DNA from: Chitinophaga sp. MM2321 | Lineage (GTDB): Bacteria; Bacteroidota; Bacteroidia; Chitinophagales; Chitinophagaceae | Direction of reading: 5' to 3' | DNA length: 64,000 nt | Assembly (NCBI RefSeq): GCF_964033635.1 | Contig: NZ_OZ035533.1 | Span: 2,232,001-2,296,000, forward strand | In this document: one piece after another, positions 7,522 through 15,952 of the stretch | Numbering within the stretch: the stretch's first letter is position 1 | Layout: each line of letters opens with the position of its first letter | Notes under the pieces: model-generated | What the model was told of the DNA's origin: nothing | The model's input: the letters and a program-made list of their open reading frames with translations, nothing else | Databases searched by the model: none | Made by a program: the position numbers and the translations under genes

Positions 7522-9159
7522 ATGAACGAAGAGGAACTGGAATCCAACAAAAATGAAGATGTCATGCGAAGGGCTATCAGCACGATGAAACAACGCATGG
7601 GCGTGATAGAACAGGGGGGAGGAAAGAAGAGTCTGGAGAAAGTGCGGCAACGCGGGAAACTGACTGCCCGGGAACGTATTCAATACCTGATAGATAAAGA
7701 CTCCCTCTTTACAGAGATAGGTACATTTGCTGCTTATGATATGTATGCGGAATATGGTGGTTGTCCTGCCGCTGGTACTGTTGGCGGCATCGGCTACATA
7801 AGCGGGCGCCAGTGTATGATTGTAGCCAATGATATGACGGTTAAAGCGGGCGCGTGGTTTCCGCTGACCGGCAAAAAAAATCTGCGTTTGCAGGAGATTG
7901 CGATGGAAAACCGGCTGCCGGTGATCTACCTGGTAGATAGTGCGGGTGTGTTCCTGCCGATGCAGGATGAAATTTTTCCCGATAAAGAACATTTTGGCCG
8001 CATCTTCCGCAATAATGCGCGCATGAGTGCGATGGGCATCACACAGATTGCTGCTGTGATGGGCAGCTGTGTTGCCGGTGGCGCCTATCTTCCCATCATG
8101 AGCGATGAAGTGCTGATGGTGGAAGGCAACGGCTCTATTTTTCTCGCAGGCCCCTACCTGGTGAAAGCGGCTATTGGTGAAGACGTAGATGCGGAAACGT
8201 TAGGAGGCGCCATCACACATACAGAGATCTCGGGGATTGCGGACTATAAATTCAGTACAGACGAAGAATGCCTGGATCATATCAAACGGATTGTAAGCAA
8301 GCTGGGACATGCGTCCCTCGCAGGTTTTGACCGCATTGCACCGGTATTACCCGCCAAGCCCTCTGAAGAACTGGACAGCATCCTGCCGGCAGACAGCTCC
8401 CGGCCTTATGATATGCTGGATGTTATTGCCCGGGTAGTAGATGACTCCTCTTTCGATCAGTACAAACAGGAATATGGTAAAAGTATTTTATGCGGCTACG
8501 CACGAATAGACGGATGGGCGGTTGGCATTGTTGCCAACCAGCGCAAAATTGTGAAAAGCCGTAAAGGCGAAATGCAGATGGGTGGCGTTATTTACAACGA
8601 TAGCGCCGATAAGGCCGCACGCTTTATTATGAACTGCAATCAAAAGAAAATTCCGCTGGTATTCCTGCAGGATGTTACCGGCTTTATGGTAGGCAGCAGA
8701 AGTGAACACGCAGGTATCATCAAAGATGGTGCAAAGATGGTGAATGCTGTCGCTAATTCCATCGTGCCGAAGATTACCATCATCATCGGAAACTCATACG
8801 GGGCAGGCAACTACGCCATGTGTGGTAAAGCGTATGATCCGCGCTTCATTTATGCATGGCCTTCCGCAAAAATAGCGGTGATGGGCGGAGAGCAAGCCGC
8901 CAAAACCTTATTACAGATCCAGGTGGCGTCCCTCAAATCAAAAGGGCAGGAGATTACACCGGAAGATGAGAAAAAACTGCTCGACGACATCAATGAAAGA
9001 TATATCAGTCAGACTACTCCATACTATGCAGCCGCCAGGCTATGGATAGACGAGATCATTGATCCCCAGGATACCCGGCAGCGTATTGCAGAAGGCATCA
9101 AAGCCGCTAACAACGCACCCTTGGAACAGGCATTTAATGTGGGCGTGTTCCAGGTGTAA
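7522..9159 (+). CDS. Acyl-CoA carboxylase, carboxyltransferase (beta) subunit
   Basis: A 545-residue two-lobed crotonase-fold carboxyltransferase of the methylcrotonyl/propionyl-CoA carboxylase type. It transfers CO2 from carboxybiotin to an acyl-CoA. Landmarks are RGKLTARERIQYLIDKDS, the acyl-CoA/biotin oxyanion regions MGSCVAGGAYLPIMSDE and GNSYGAGNYAMCGKAYDPRF, and WPSAKIAVMGGEQAAKTLL at the C-terminal lobe. The length is that of MccB-type subunits (about 540). No biotin carboxylase or biotin-carrier partner is adjacent, so the holoenzyme partner must be elsewhere. The preference (3-methylcrotonyl, propionyl or geranyl-CoA) cannot be fixed from sequence alone, though the GGCPAAGTVGGIGYI region resembles MCC-like enzymes. 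A class B palindrome precedes it and a class A palindrome follows its stop. Confidence 0.92.
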   Translation: MNEEELESNKNEDVMRRAISTMKQRMGVIEQGGGKKSLEKVRQRGKLTARERIQYLIDKDSLFTEIGTFAAYDMYAEYGGCPAAGTVGGIGYISGRQCMIVANDMTVKAGAWFPLTGKKNLRLQEIAMENRLPVIYLVDSAGVFLPMQDEIFPDKEHFGRIFRNNARMSAMGITQIAAVMGSCVAGGAYLPIMSDEVLMVEGNGSIFLAGPYLVKAAIGEDVDAETLGGAITHTEISGIADYKFSTDEECLDHIKRIVSKLGHASLAGFDRIAPVLPAKPSEELDSILPADSSRPYDMLDVIARVVDDSSFDQYKQEYGKSILCGYARIDGWAVGIVANQRKIVKSRKGEMQMGGVIYNDSADKAARFIMNCNQKKIPLVFLQDVTGFMVGSRSEHAGIIKDGAKMVNAVANSIVPKITIIIGNSYGAGNYAMCGKAYDPRFIYAWPSAKIAVMGGEQAAKTLLQIQVASLKSKGQEITPEDEKKLLDDINERYISQTTPYYAAARLWIDEIIDPQDTRQRIAEGIKAANNAPLEQAFNVGVFQV

Positions 9160-9165
9160 ACAATT

Positions 9166-9257
9166 ATTTTTTGATGTTGGAATTTGTAAATGCAGCGGAG
9201 AACAAAAAGCAGGTATTCGCTGCATTTACAAATTCCAAAATTCGAAAATCAAAAAAT
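9166..9257. repeat. Long palindrome, class A, between carboxyltransferase and RNase HI genes
   Basis: Perfect 21-bp arms TTGGAATTTGTAAATGCAGCG at 9177-9197 and 9218-9238, extended by TTTTTTGAT at both outer ends. The left arm lacks eight bases (the TTTCGAAT stretch) that the right arm retains, an asymmetric deletion. The element ends only seven bases before the TATCTTTG promoter box of the RNase HI gene. Confidence 0.88.
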
Positions 9258-9263
9258 GAACTC

Positions 9264-9271
9264 TATCTTTG
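9264..9271 (+). promoter_or_regulatory. rnhA: -7 promoter box TATCTTTG that fixes the RNase HI start
   Basis: An exact TAnnTTTG box 9 bp before the ATG at 9280, with TTCG at 9241-9244 (19-bp spacer) as a weak -33. Transcription should begin at about 9278, so the in-frame ATGs at 9190 and 9256 would lie outside the mRNA and the leader would be almost absent. Confidence 0.6.
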
Positions 9272-9279
9272 CCGCTGCT

Positions 9280-9738
9280 ATGGCTGAAATACATATATAT
9301 ACAGATGGTGCGTCCCGTGGTAATCCCGGACCGGGAGGATATGGTGTGTTGTTGATATGGGGTAATATCAGGAAGGAATTATCACAGGGTTATCGTAAAA
9401 CCACCAACAACAGGATGGAATTACTGGCGGTTATTACAGCTTTGGAAGCACTGAAGAAAGAAGGACAGGAAGTGACCATTTTTACAGATAGTAAATATGT
9501 TGTAGATAGTATTGAGAAAGGATGGATATGGGGATGGGTAAAAATAAATTTTAAAGATAAAAAGAACAAAGACCTCTGGCTGCGCTTTATTCCCCTGTAC
9601 AGAAAACACCGGGTAAAAATGCAATGGGTAAAAGGACATGCCAGCAATATATTCAATAACCGTTGCGACGAGCTGGCCACCCAAGCGGCAGATAGTGGCA
9701 ACTGGCTCATAGATGAAGGATTTGAAAGTGCCGGTTAA
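9280..9738 (+). CDS. rnhA: Ribonuclease HI
   Basis: A 152-residue RNase HI that cleaves the RNA strand of RNA-DNA hybrids (R-loops, Okazaki primers). The four metal-binding carboxylates are in place: Asp in IYTDGASRGNPGPGG, Glu in NNRMELLAV, Asp in IFTDSKYVVDSIEKGW and Asp in NRCDELATQAA. The handle region WVKINFKDKKNKDLW is present, as is WVKGHASNIFNNRCDELA with the catalytic-loop His. The frame is open from 9190 but those extra residues are encoded by a palindrome arm, and the -7 box at 9264-9271 places transcription start beside 9280. The length from 9280 matches the family (about 155). Confidence 0.95.
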   Translation: MAEIHIYTDGASRGNPGPGGYGVLLIWGNIRKELSQGYRKTTNNRMELLAVITALEALKKEGQEVTIFTDSKYVVDSIEKGWIWGWVKINFKDKKNKDLWLRFIPLYRKHRVKMQWVKGHASNIFNNRCDELATQAADSGNWLIDEGFESAG

Positions 9739-9859
9739 TGATTGTCAGGAAACCTGATCATTATCCGCCGTTCATCACAAAATAAATGCCGCAAACCCGC
9801 TATCATACTACAAATGATGTTTGTACACCCCAACAATTGTCAACTTTTTTAACATTTCT

Positions 9860-9891
9860 TTTGTTGAGAATATAGGAATCTATTAGCTTTG
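9860..9891 (+). promoter_or_regulatory. Full sigma-ABfr-type promoter of the SusC/SusD operon
   Basis: TTTG at 9860-9863, a 20-bp spacer, and TAGCTTTG at 9884-9891 match both elements of the Bacteroidota primary promoter. The expected start is about 9898, which makes the downstream Cys4 open frame part of the transcript. Confidence 0.8.
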
Positions 9892-9961
9892 CGTCCTGTT
9901 AGTCTATAGGAATTGTAGATTAGTAAAAGGTTCAACATTCATCATCAAAGGAAACCGTTTT

Positions 9962-10021
9962 ATGAAAGGTATTAACCAGCCTTATTACACCATCAATTCA
10001 TGTTGTTGCTGTAGGAAATAA
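9962..10021 (+). CDS. Candidate cysteine-sensing leader peptide (19 aa, four tandem Cys codons)
   Basis: ATG at 9962 opens a 19-codon frame, MKGINQPYYTINSCCCCRK, ending in TAA at 10019-10021. Four consecutive Cys codons (TGT TGT TGC TGT, 10001-10012) lie three codons before the stop. A purine-rich AAAGGAAA at 9947-9954, seven bases before the ATG, is a good ribosome-binding site. The frame lies about 64 nt into the transcript predicted from the promoter at 9860-9891 and 184 nt before the SusC start. Runs of a single amino-acid codon in a short leader frame are the hallmark of ribosome-mediated attenuation (trp, his), and poly-Cys leader frames that respond to cysteine are known in mycobacteria. 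By analogy this peptide would sense Cys-tRNA supply and set expression of the SusC/SusD transporter. Function is inferred; a chance frame cannot be excluded without comparison to homologous loci. Confidence 0.65.
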   Translation: MKGINQPYYTINSCCCCRK

Positions 10022-10205
10022 CCATATAATTATCTGCTCAACAGTTTCTCCGTGATAGCAGGTTACAACAATCAATAACTGTATCCGGACAATAGCTGTT
10101 CCTGGTATTTAAACAACATGGAACCTTGCGCCATGCCTGCTTTCAGCAGGTTGTGGGTTTGCATTGCCATACACGTTCATCTAAACACTCAAATCATTAT
10201 TGCTT

Positions 10206-13200
10206 ATGTTACAACGAATGCTGATGCTATTTCTGCTGCTGGGGCCATTGGCCGCTTTTGCGCAAATACGGACCGTTACAGGCACCGTTTTATCGGCTAC
10301 GGAAAACGAACCGCTGCCCGGCGCCAGTATAATTATTAAAGGCACTACCATCGGAGTTGTGAGTGGTGCCGACGGCACTTTCAAGCTGGATGTAAATGAT
10401 CCTGCTGCCACCACTATTGTGATCAGTTATATCGGTATGCAGTCGCAGGAACTGCCTGTTACTACTACGCCATTGAAAATTTCCCTGCTATCTTCCGGGA
10501 AAGATATTGATGAAGTTGTAATAGTAGCCTATGGCACCGCGAAGAAAAATTCCTACACCGGTTCTGTTTCCCAGATCAAGGGAGAGGAGCTGGTAAACAG
10601 GCAGGTATCCAGTGTGTCCAAAGCCTTGCAGGGCCTGGCGCCGGGCGTGCAAAGCACCTCGCAGAGCGGACAGCCAGGTTCTGACGCCACCATCCGCATC
10701 CGCGGTGTGGGCTCTATCAACGCCTCCGCCGATCCCTTGTATGTAGTGGATGGCGTGCCTTATGGCGGTACTATCAGTGCAATCAATCCCTATGATATAG
10801 CCTCTATCAGCGTGTTGAAAGATGCGGCCTCCAGTGCGCTCTATGGCTCGCGCGGCGCCAACGGCGTTATTATCATCACCACAAAAAATGGAAAGAAACA
10901 AGGAAATAGTATAGACGTTCGCGTTAGTCAGGGTATTTCTAAAAGAGCTGTCGATAACTACGAACAGGTAAACACGGATGAATATTTTGAAATGTACTGG
11001 CGGGCATTGTTTAACGGTGGGCTGAACAACCGGCTGGACTCTGCCGCCGCTGCACAACGCGCCAGCAGCAGGCTGACGGGCGACCTGGGCATCAATCCCT
11101 ATGGAGCTGCTTATCCGCAACCGGTAGGACTGGACGGCAAACTGGCTGCCGGTGCCAAACCACTCTGGGATAATAACTGGGACGATGCCATGCAACGTAC
11201 CGGTCATCGTACAGAGGCGGATCTCAGCATCAGTGGTGCAACAGACAAAACGCGTTATTTTATCTCCGGTGGTTATCTCGATGACCAGGGCATCTACCTG
11301 GGCTCCGGTTTTAAACGTTATAATGTACGTTCCAATATTGATATAGATGCAAGAAAATGGCTCAAGGTAGGACTCAATCTCAGCGGCGCGCATTCCGATC
11401 AACAGGCGCCTCCATCTGAAGACAGCCGCACCGATAACTATGTGAACTATGGCCGCCTGATGCCGGGATTCTACCCGGTTTATCAGCGCGATAACACCGG
11501 CAACCTTATCCTGGATGCGAATGGCAACAAGCTATTTGATTATGGTAGTTACCGCCCCAGTGCCGCCAACCCAAGAAGCAACCTCGTACAAACTTCCGGG
11601 ATCGATAAACATAACGTGTTGCGCGATGATGTATCTGCCCGCGCTTATGCAGAAGCCAGTATATGGGATGGTCTGAAATTTAAAACCAGCTATAATGCAG
11701 ATTATTCTGCCCGTACCGCACACGACTATACGAACCCGACACTCGGTTTCGATACAGAAGTAGGGGGAACCGTGGAGAAGGCCAGCTACCGCACTTTCAG
11801 CTGGACGTTCAATAACATCTTTACCTACGAAAAAACCTTTCAGGAAAAACATCACCTGAACCTGCTGGCAGGCCAGGAAGCATATAAATTTAAATACACG
11901 TTTCTGGATGGCGCCAAATCCGGTCTTTCAGTAGCCGGTCTGGACGAACTTGCTGATGCCGCATTGATCAAGAGCCTGGATGGTTATTCAGATACGTATA
12001 CCCTTTCCAGTTACCTGGGCCGTGCGGAATATGATTACTCCGGGAAATATTTCCTGTCGGCTTCCCTCCGCAGGGATGGCTCTTCGCGCTTTGCTCCGGA
12101 CAGGCGCTGGGGTACTTTCTGGTCGGTAGGCGGCTCCTGGAAGGCAACAGAAGAGGACTTTCTGAGAAATACTTCCTGGCTTAACCTCCTCACACTACGC
12201 GCCAGCTACGGAGCACAGGGAAATGATAACCTGGGTGAAAACAGCTACTATAATTATTTACCACTGTTTGATGTGAACAGTAACCTGGGAGAAGGAGGGA
12301 CTTATCGCAGAACACTTTACAACCCGTTGCTAAAGTGGGAAACCAATCTGAACCTGAACCTGGGCGTTGATTTCTCCATGTTCGATAACCGCTTTGGCGG
12401 CAGCGTGGAGTTCTTTCAGCGTAAATCCAAAGACCTGCTGTATTCCAGGCCTAAACCGCCTTCTATCGGTTATCCTTCCATAGATGAGAACATCGGCGCA
12501 CTGAAAAATACCGGGGTAGACATCAACCTCCACGGCACACCGGTGAAGACAAAAGATTTCAGCTGGACAATAGACCTGAATGCCACCCATTACCGGAACA
12601 AGATCACCGCGTTGCCACAACTGGAAATTATCAGCGGTACAAAAAAATTGATGGTAGGAAAATCTATCTATGACTTCTGGCTGCGGGAATGGGCCGGCGT
12701 GAATCCCGCCACAGGCGCGCCAACCTGGCACTATACCGATCCTGCCAGTGGAAAGATCAGTGATACCAGCAACTACAGTGCAGCGACACAATACTATGCC
12801 GGTTCCTCCTTACCTGATGTGTATGGCGGCTTAACCAACACTTTCACCTACAAAGGTTTTTCCTTCTCATTCCTGATCACTTACAGCTTTGGCGGTAAGG
12901 TCCTGGATAACGATTATGTATTCCTGATGAGTACAGGTACCTCTCCGGGCCGTGCATGGTCCAAAGAAATGCTGAACGCCTGGACACCGGACAACACGAA
13001 CACAGATGTGCCAAAGCTCACCACCGTGAATACCAGCTGGACTTCCAACTCTACCCGCTTTTTGTATGATGCTTCCTATGCACGTTTGAAAAGTGTGAAC
13101 CTGAGCTATACACTTCCAAAACTTTGGATGGAAAAAGCACACCTGAATAATGTGATGGTATACCTGCAGGGAGAAAACCTGTTCACCGTTTACCACCACA

Positions 13201-13295
13201 AAGGAATGGACCCTGAACAGGCCGTTGGTGGAACTACCTATTATCGTTATCCGGCTATCAAATCACTTTCTGCCGGTATTAATCTGAGCTTCTAA
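10206..13295 (+). CDS. SusC/RagA-family TonB-dependent outer-membrane transporter
   Basis: A 1029-residue TonB-linked receptor. The signal peptide (MLQRMLMLFLLLGPLAAFAQ) is followed by a carboxypeptidase-regulatory-like domain (GTVLSATENEPLPGASI, about 25-100) and then the plug domain. The plug carries the SusC-type sequence QSGQPGSDATIRIRGVGSI, then DPLYVVDGVP and ASSALYGSRGANGVIIITTK. The rest is a 22-strand barrel ending in an aromatic residue (INLSF). With the SusD partner it forms a lidded importer energised by TonB. ATG at 10206 is preferred over a TTG two codons earlier. The leader with a Cys4 peptide suggests sulfur- or cysteine-linked control, so the cargo could be a sulfur compound or peptide rather than a glycan. 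No glycoside hydrolase or peptidase is in the operon to identify the substrate. Confidence 0.95.
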   Translation: MLQRMLMLFLLLGPLAAFAQIRTVTGTVLSATENEPLPGASIIIKGTTIGVVSGADGTFKLDVNDPAATTIVISYIGMQSQELPVTTTPLKISLLSSGKDIDEVVIVAYGTAKKNSYTGSVSQIKGEELVNRQVSSVSKALQGLAPGVQSTSQSGQPGSDATIRIRGVGSINASADPLYVVDGVPYGGTISAINPYDIASISVLKDAASSALYGSRGANGVIIITTKNGKKQGNSIDVRVSQGISKRAVDNYEQVNTDEYFEMYWRALFNGGLNNRLDSAAAAQRASSRLTGDLGINPYGAAYPQPVGLDGKLAAGAKPLWDNNWDDAMQRTGHRTEADLSISGATDKTRYFISGGYLDDQGIYLGSGFKRYNVRSNIDIDARKWLKVGLNLSGAHSDQQAPPSEDSRTDNYVNYGRLMPGFYPVYQRDNTGNLILDANGNKLFDYGSYRPSAANPRSNLVQTSGIDKHNVLRDDVSARAYAEASIWDGLKFKTSYNADYSARTAHDYTNPTLGFDTEVGGTVEKASYRTFSWTFNNIFTYEKTFQEKHHLNLLAGQEAYKFKYTFLDGAKSGLSVAGLDELADAALIKSLDGYSDTYTLSSYLGRAEYDYSGKYFLSASLRRDGSSRFAPDRRWGTFWSVGGSWKATEEDFLRNTSWLNLLTLRASYGAQGNDNLGENSYYNYLPLFDVNSNLGEGGTYRRTLYNPLLKWETNLNLNLGVDFSMFDNRFGGSVEFFQRKSKDLLYSRPKPPSIGYPSIDENIGALKNTGVDINLHGTPVKTKDFSWTIDLNATHYRNKITALPQLEIISGTKKLMVGKSIYDFWLREWAGVNPATGAPTWHYTDPASGKISDTSNYSAATQYYAGSSLPDVYGGLTNTFTYKGFSFSFLITYSFGGKVLDNDYVFLMSTGTSPGRAWSKEMLNAWTPDNTNTDVPKLTTVNTSWTSNSTRFLYDASYARLKSVNLSYTLPKLWMEKAHLNNVMVYLQGENLFTVYHHKGMDPEQAVGGTTYYRYPAIKSLSAGINLSF

Positions 13296-13306
13296 ATAAC
13301 AGCATC

Positions 13307-14815
13307 ATGAAAAAGAACAGACTATTACTTTTAGCAATATTTACGACGGCAATACTGGCGGCGTGCAACAAGGACTTCCTGAATACACAGCCTACCAACG
13401 CTGTACCGGAAGACCAGGTTTTTAATACGGTTGATAATGCCGAAACAGTACTGAATGGTACCTGGTCTTATATGTTTGAAGAATTCTTCACCTACGCAGT
13501 GCCGGGATATAAATCAATTCATCTCACCAGCGACGCCATGGGTAGCGATGTAGCGGTTACTACTTCCTATGGGTTGAGGGATGCCTATACATTTACTGAA
13601 ATGTCTGATAACACCAAGAACCGGGTCACCGCTTTCTGGACCATTCTTTATAAGGTGATTGATAACTGTAATACGCTGATTGCCCGGATTGACGATGTAC
13701 CGGGGGATGATGTCAAAAGACAGTACCTGAAAGGGCAGGCATATGCGTTGCGTGCCAACAGCTATCTCACGCTGGCATCTTTTTATCAGTTTGGTATCAT
13801 TCACGGTGGGGCTGCCAAGGCGGTACCGCTCTATACCGAACCTTCCACGCCCACTACTGCGGGTAAAGGAAGGGCCACTATTGCGGAAGTATATCAGCAG
13901 GTCATTGACGATCTGCTGAAAGCGCAGCCATTACTGAAAAATTATACACGGGATGATACAAAAAAATGGAAAATAGACCTGCATGTAGCAGATGGTTTGC
14001 TGGCCAGGGCATACCTGTATAGCGGCCAATATGCCAAGGCTGCCACGCAGGCTGTTGCTGCCCGCGAGGGGTATCCGCTGATGTCAGGCGATGACTATAA
14101 CAAGGGGTTCAGCGATATCAGCAATGCAGAATGGATCTGGGGACAGGGGCAAACCCCTAACCAGAGTAATGCCAGCTATAACTTCCATTTCCTGGATGTA
14201 TCTACGCCGGCATCTTACTATCAGAGCTTTATGGCTGATCCGTACTTTAAAAACTTTTTCGACAGCGCGGATGTGCGTACCCGTTTGTTTGACTGGGACA
14301 CATTACCCGACCAGGAAGGTTACCTGCGGTACAAAAAATTCCGGTTCCGTGATCCGGGTGCGCTGGTTGGCGACCTGGTGCTGATGCGTGCGGCCGAAAT
14401 GTACCTGATAGAAGCAGAAGCATATGCGCGTGCAAGTAATCCTGCGAAAGCGGTGGAAGCCCTCAATGCGTTGCGGGTAGCCCGTAATGCGGTGCCATAC
14501 AATCTTTCCGGTGGTGGTAGCCTGGTTGATACCATCCTGGTAGAACGGAGGAAGGAACTATGGGGAGAAGGATTTGCGTTGTCTGATATTATTCGTACAG
14601 GCGGCACCGTTGTGAGGAAAGCTTTCCTTGCCCATGATGGAAATGATAGTATTATTAATGTACCCCGTGGCGACGGTACCTTTAAACAAATAGCTGCACA
14701 GGGGCATAGAACGCTGGCATTGCCCGATGGTACTGCATTTGTGCCATACAGTCCGTATTATTTGTTTGCGATTCCGATTTCGGAAGTGCAGAATAATCCG
14801 AATTTGAATAACTAG
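13307..14815 (+). CDS. SusD/RagB-family substrate-binding lipoprotein
   Basis: A 502-residue surface lipoprotein. The signal peptide ends in the lipobox LAAC (Cys20) followed by NKDFLNTQPTNAVP, the usual SusD N-terminus. The all-helical TPR scaffold and C-terminal SusD fold follow, with the closing motif RRKELWGEGFALSDIIRTG and the PIPISEVQNNP-type ending (here AIPISEVQNNPNLNN). It begins 11 bp after the SusC gene and forms the lid of that transporter. There is no third gene in the operon: the stop codon at 14813-14815 is followed two bases later by a class B palindrome and then by a convergent gene. The family call is certain, the ligand unknown. Confidence 0.95.
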   Translation: MKKNRLLLLAIFTTAILAACNKDFLNTQPTNAVPEDQVFNTVDNAETVLNGTWSYMFEEFFTYAVPGYKSIHLTSDAMGSDVAVTTSYGLRDAYTFTEMSDNTKNRVTAFWTILYKVIDNCNTLIARIDDVPGDDVKRQYLKGQAYALRANSYLTLASFYQFGIIHGGAAKAVPLYTEPSTPTTAGKGRATIAEVYQQVIDDLLKAQPLLKNYTRDDTKKWKIDLHVADGLLARAYLYSGQYAKAATQAVAAREGYPLMSGDDYNKGFSDISNAEWIWGQGQTPNQSNASYNFHFLDVSTPASYYQSFMADPYFKNFFDSADVRTRLFDWDTLPDQEGYLRYKKFRFRDPGALVGDLVLMRAAEMYLIEAEAYARASNPAKAVEALNALRVARNAVPYNLSGGGSLVDTILVERRKELWGEGFALSDIIRTGGTVVRKAFLAHDGNDSIINVPRGDGTFKQIAAQGHRTLALPDGTAFVPYSPYYLFAIPISEVQNNPNLNN

Positions 14816-14816
14816 G

Positions 14817-14966
14817 GACCTGGATTAAACAGATTTATGGATTAAAAAGGATGGATGTTATGATCTACTACTGACCGGATTAAACAGGTTGATTGGAGTA
14901 AACAGATGGATGTTATCATCTACTACACCCATCCGTTTTAATCCATAAATCTGTTTAATCCTGGTC
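14817..14966. repeat. Long palindrome, class B, with an extra internal copy
   Basis: The 42-bp arms 14817-14858 and 14925-14966 match with three mismatches. They begin GACC(T/A)GGATTAAACAG at the outer ends. The intervening segment holds a diverged direct copy of the left arm starting GACCGGATTAAACAGG at 14873, so the unit is present three times (two direct, one inverted). The element starts one base after the SusD stop codon and includes two bases of the stop codon of the convergent methyltransferase. Confidence 0.9.
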
Positions 14967-15549
14967 AATATACCCATGGAACAATCCTGCTCGTATGTTT
15001 TATATAATCTTTGTACTCATCCCCGAACTTTTCTGTGAGCATTTTCTCTTCTACATTCATCCGGTAGATAAACGTAATAAACACCGGAACAAAAGCAACC
15101 CCGAGGCTTATCCAGTTATTCAACGATAAACCAAATCCGAGGAAAGACAGCAGGGAACCGGTATAGGCGGGATGCCGCAGTACGCTGTAAAGACCATCCT
15201 TCTTTAACTGATGATCTTTGCGGATGGTAACAACTACAGTAAATAAACGCCCCAGTGAGGCGATGGCAATATATCTCAGGATCATGCCCAGCAGTATAAC
15301 GGATAAGCCTATATAGCTTATCTCAGCACTGTGCATGATAGGGTCGTATGTTTTGAAGGAAAGATATACCGCTATATTCACGCAGATAATAATGATGACC
15401 CATATCAGTGCGAGGCTTCCTCTGTCCTGTTTCTTTTTATCGGTGGTGTCGCCACCACGCAGTATGCGATGCAGCAGGACCTCAGATAAAAACCATACCA
15501 GGTATATAATGGTAGATACAAGACTGATAGAAACGGAGAAAAGGAGCAT
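14965..15549 (-). CDS. Isoprenylcysteine carboxylmethyltransferase-like membrane protein (ICMT/PEMT family)
   Basis: A 194-residue integral membrane protein with about five helices. The C-terminal half carries the ICMT/PEMT SAM-binding signature: LKKDGLYSVLRHPAYTGSLLSFLG, then NVEEKMLTEKFGDEYKDYIKHTSRIVPWVY. Bacterial members methylate small lipids or thiol compounds, or are of unknown substrate; bacteria do not normally make prenylated CaaX proteins. It is convergent with the SusD gene across a class B palindrome and divergent from the thioredoxin gene at 15647. Membrane location and SAM dependence follow from family; the substrate is unknown. Confidence 0.87.
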   Translation of the reverse strand: MLLFSVSISLVSTIIYLVWFLSEVLLHRILRGGDTTDKKKQDRGSLALIWVIIIICVNIAVYLSFKTYDPIMHSAEISYIGLSVILLGMILRYIAIASLGRLFTVVVTIRKDHQLKKDGLYSVLRHPAYTGSLLSFLGFGLSLNNWISLGVAFVPVFITFIYRMNVEEKMLTEKFGDEYKDYIKHTSRIVPWVY

Positions 15550-15646
15550 ACGGACGTTTAATTAATATTACAGCTATACGTAATGTACATCATATTTTCA
15601 AGTCTTTAAAAAATGCTAATTTGTGGCAGGAATAAACACGTGTGCT

Positions 15647-15952
15647 ATGGACAACTTACAGGCAATATTACAATCCGGAACTCCTGTTTTAATTGATTGC
15701 TTCGCTACCTGGTGCGGTCCCTGTAAAATGGTGCCACCCATTTTGAAAGAAGTAAAAGATAAGCTGGGAGAAGGTATCAGGATTATTAAAATAGATATCG
15801 ATAAAAATCAGCCGCTGGCGGCGCAATGGCAGATCAGCAGCGTGCCCACACTACTGCTTTTTCGTGACGGCAAGCTCCTGTGGCGACAAAGCGGCGTTGT
15901 TCCTGCGCATCAGCTGATTCCACTACTCAATACCTACATCGCACAACAGTAA
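15647..15952 (+). CDS. Thioredoxin
   Basis: A 101-residue minimal thioredoxin with active site WCGPC (Cys23 and Cys26), preceded by VLIDCFAT and followed by KMVPPILKEV. The cis-Pro loop is ISSVPTLLLFRDGK and the C-terminal strand LLWRQSGV. The Met at 15647 begins the fold; a GTG at 15623 would add eight residues without support. There is no signal peptide, so it is cytoplasmic. It reduces disulfides using thioredoxin reductase. The stop codon is immediately followed by the stop codon of the convergent lipoprotein gene (zero spacing). Confidence 0.94.
   Translation: MDNLQAILQSGTPVLIDCFATWCGPCKMVPPILKEVKDKLGEGIRIIKIDIDKNQPLAAQWQISSVPTLLLFRDGKLLWRQSGVVPAHQLIPLLNTYIAQQ

Larger units (their letters stand above)
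9739..10205 (+). promoter_or_regulatory. Leader region of the SusC/SusD operon
   Basis: This 467-bp gap holds a complete promoter (9860-9891), a predicted transcription start near 9898, and about 300 nt of 5' leader that contains the Cys4 peptide gene (9962-10021). The leader also has short complementary segments: CTGCT at 10034-10038, AGCAGGTT at 10057-10064, CCTGCT at 10136-10141 and a second AGCAGGTT at 10145-10152. The CCTGCT can pair with either AGCAGG copy, so mutually exclusive hairpins are possible. No T-run follows the downstream hairpin, so an ordinary intrinsic terminator is not seen. Confidence 0.6.

Noticed and set aside
9190..9279. Upstream extension of RNase HI to the ATG at 9190
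   Set aside because: The extra residues are encoded by a palindrome arm, lie upstream of the TATCTTTG box and are not part of the RNase HI fold.
10118..10339. A 73-codon frame starting in the SusC leader and overlapping the SusC start
   Set aside because: It is out of frame with susC, covers its signal-peptide codons and has no family resemblance. Taken as a shadow of the leader and susC.
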